A program made the position numbers and the translations under genes. Positions 63,650 through 64,000 of a stretch of DNA of 64,000 nucleotides are shown here, one piece after another. This stretch comes from Tridacna crocea (Eukaryota; Mollusca; Bivalvia; Cardiida; Cardiidae): NCBI GenBank assembly GCA_943736015.1, contig OX031070.1, positions 38,494,173 through 38,558,172 on the forward strand, in the 5' to 3' direction. The first letter of the stretch is position 1; the number at the start of each line of letters is the position of its first letter. The notes below the pieces were generated by a model. The model was not told the origin of the DNA and ran no database searches. It was given only the letters and a program-made list of their open reading frames with translations.

Positions 63650-64000
63650 CTACGGTGTTTTTTTGTTTTGTTCAAATTTGATCATTTATTGTGCACCATA
63701 CCGTCTCAAGTCCATCGTAAACTTTCTGTAGCAAAGATGGAGCGCCATACTGACTTTCCGTTTCGTCGGTTTAATCCGTACTGCAGGGAAAATGCAATTA
63801 ACTGTTAGTAATAAACACGACTAAAAACAAATTATTAAACCTTTCATTACCTAATGAGCTTGTAGAAGTCGTTTATTACATGTTACTATCGGGAAAAAAC
63901 TGACAAAATTTAACTTGTGTGGCGGCCTTTTTTTAAATGTTTACAAGTACGTAAAGGGTTAAAGGTGGGTATTTAGAATTTTCACATCACACCAAATTAA
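63650..64000. other. No gene seen at the right edge
   Basis: AT-rich, no exon recognised. A worn family A end (GTACGTAAAGGGTTAA) occurs at about 63950. Confidence 0.4.

Overview
This is eukaryotic nuclear DNA from an animal, most likely a heterodont bivalve mollusc. Genes are split by GT-AG introns, long AT-rich stretches carry no genes, and the space between exons is packed with short hairpin-bearing repeats. The palindromes built on CAGCCTGCGCAG, the tRNA-headed SINEs and the terminal AGCACTTTGTGCTCAGGTGAG motif are of kinds I associate with clams and mussels. The species call is an inference; no search was possible.

Three protein-coding genes can be supported. (1) At 192-2724 (+) are the last three exons of inositol-3-phosphate synthase (ISYNA1/INO1 family); its 5' exons lie left of the window. 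(2) At 19842-33212 (+) is an interleukin-17-like cytokine gene in four phase-compatible exons. It ends in a classical cystine-knot C-terminus; the exon with the start codon was not found. (3) At 35564-47938 (-) is a secreted matrix metalloproteinase in ten exons: signal peptide, cysteine-switch prodomain, zinc protease domain, hinge and hemopexin blades. Its last blade was not found. Seven of the eight junctions from exon 2 to exon 10 whose phases can be tested were checked; six close exactly, but both edges of exon 9 do not. The cytokine and the protease are transcribed towards each other.

The rest is mobile and tandem DNA. For reference I name the dispersed families A to J. A: TTAA-bounded elements of about 230 bp with a 49-bp central palindrome, over 20 copies. 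A': a sister family with the same ends and stem base but another stem tip. B: about 450 bp with a roughly 120-bp palindrome and usually a TGACGTCA site. C: about 250-290 bp with the GACCCAGGTCAGCCTGCGCAG palindrome. D: about 250 bp with two GC-rich palindromes. E: a 65-bp hairpin. F: about 350 bp, making 10-bp target duplications. G: about 200 bp with a CTGTATTCACCAA end. I and J: dispersed repeats without a clear hairpin. tRNA-derived SINEs are also present.

Tandem arrays are a 46-bp minisatellite (8.2-9.55 kb), a 27-bp satellite grown inside a family C element (36.86-38.09 kb), a roughly 166-bp array with a pearl-like 3' tail (60.5-62.26 kb) and several small ones.

The most informative features are nested insertions that expose exact target duplications, palindromes whose two arms change together between copies, a satellite caught inside its parent element, and large foldback repeats in the introns of the IL-17-like gene.
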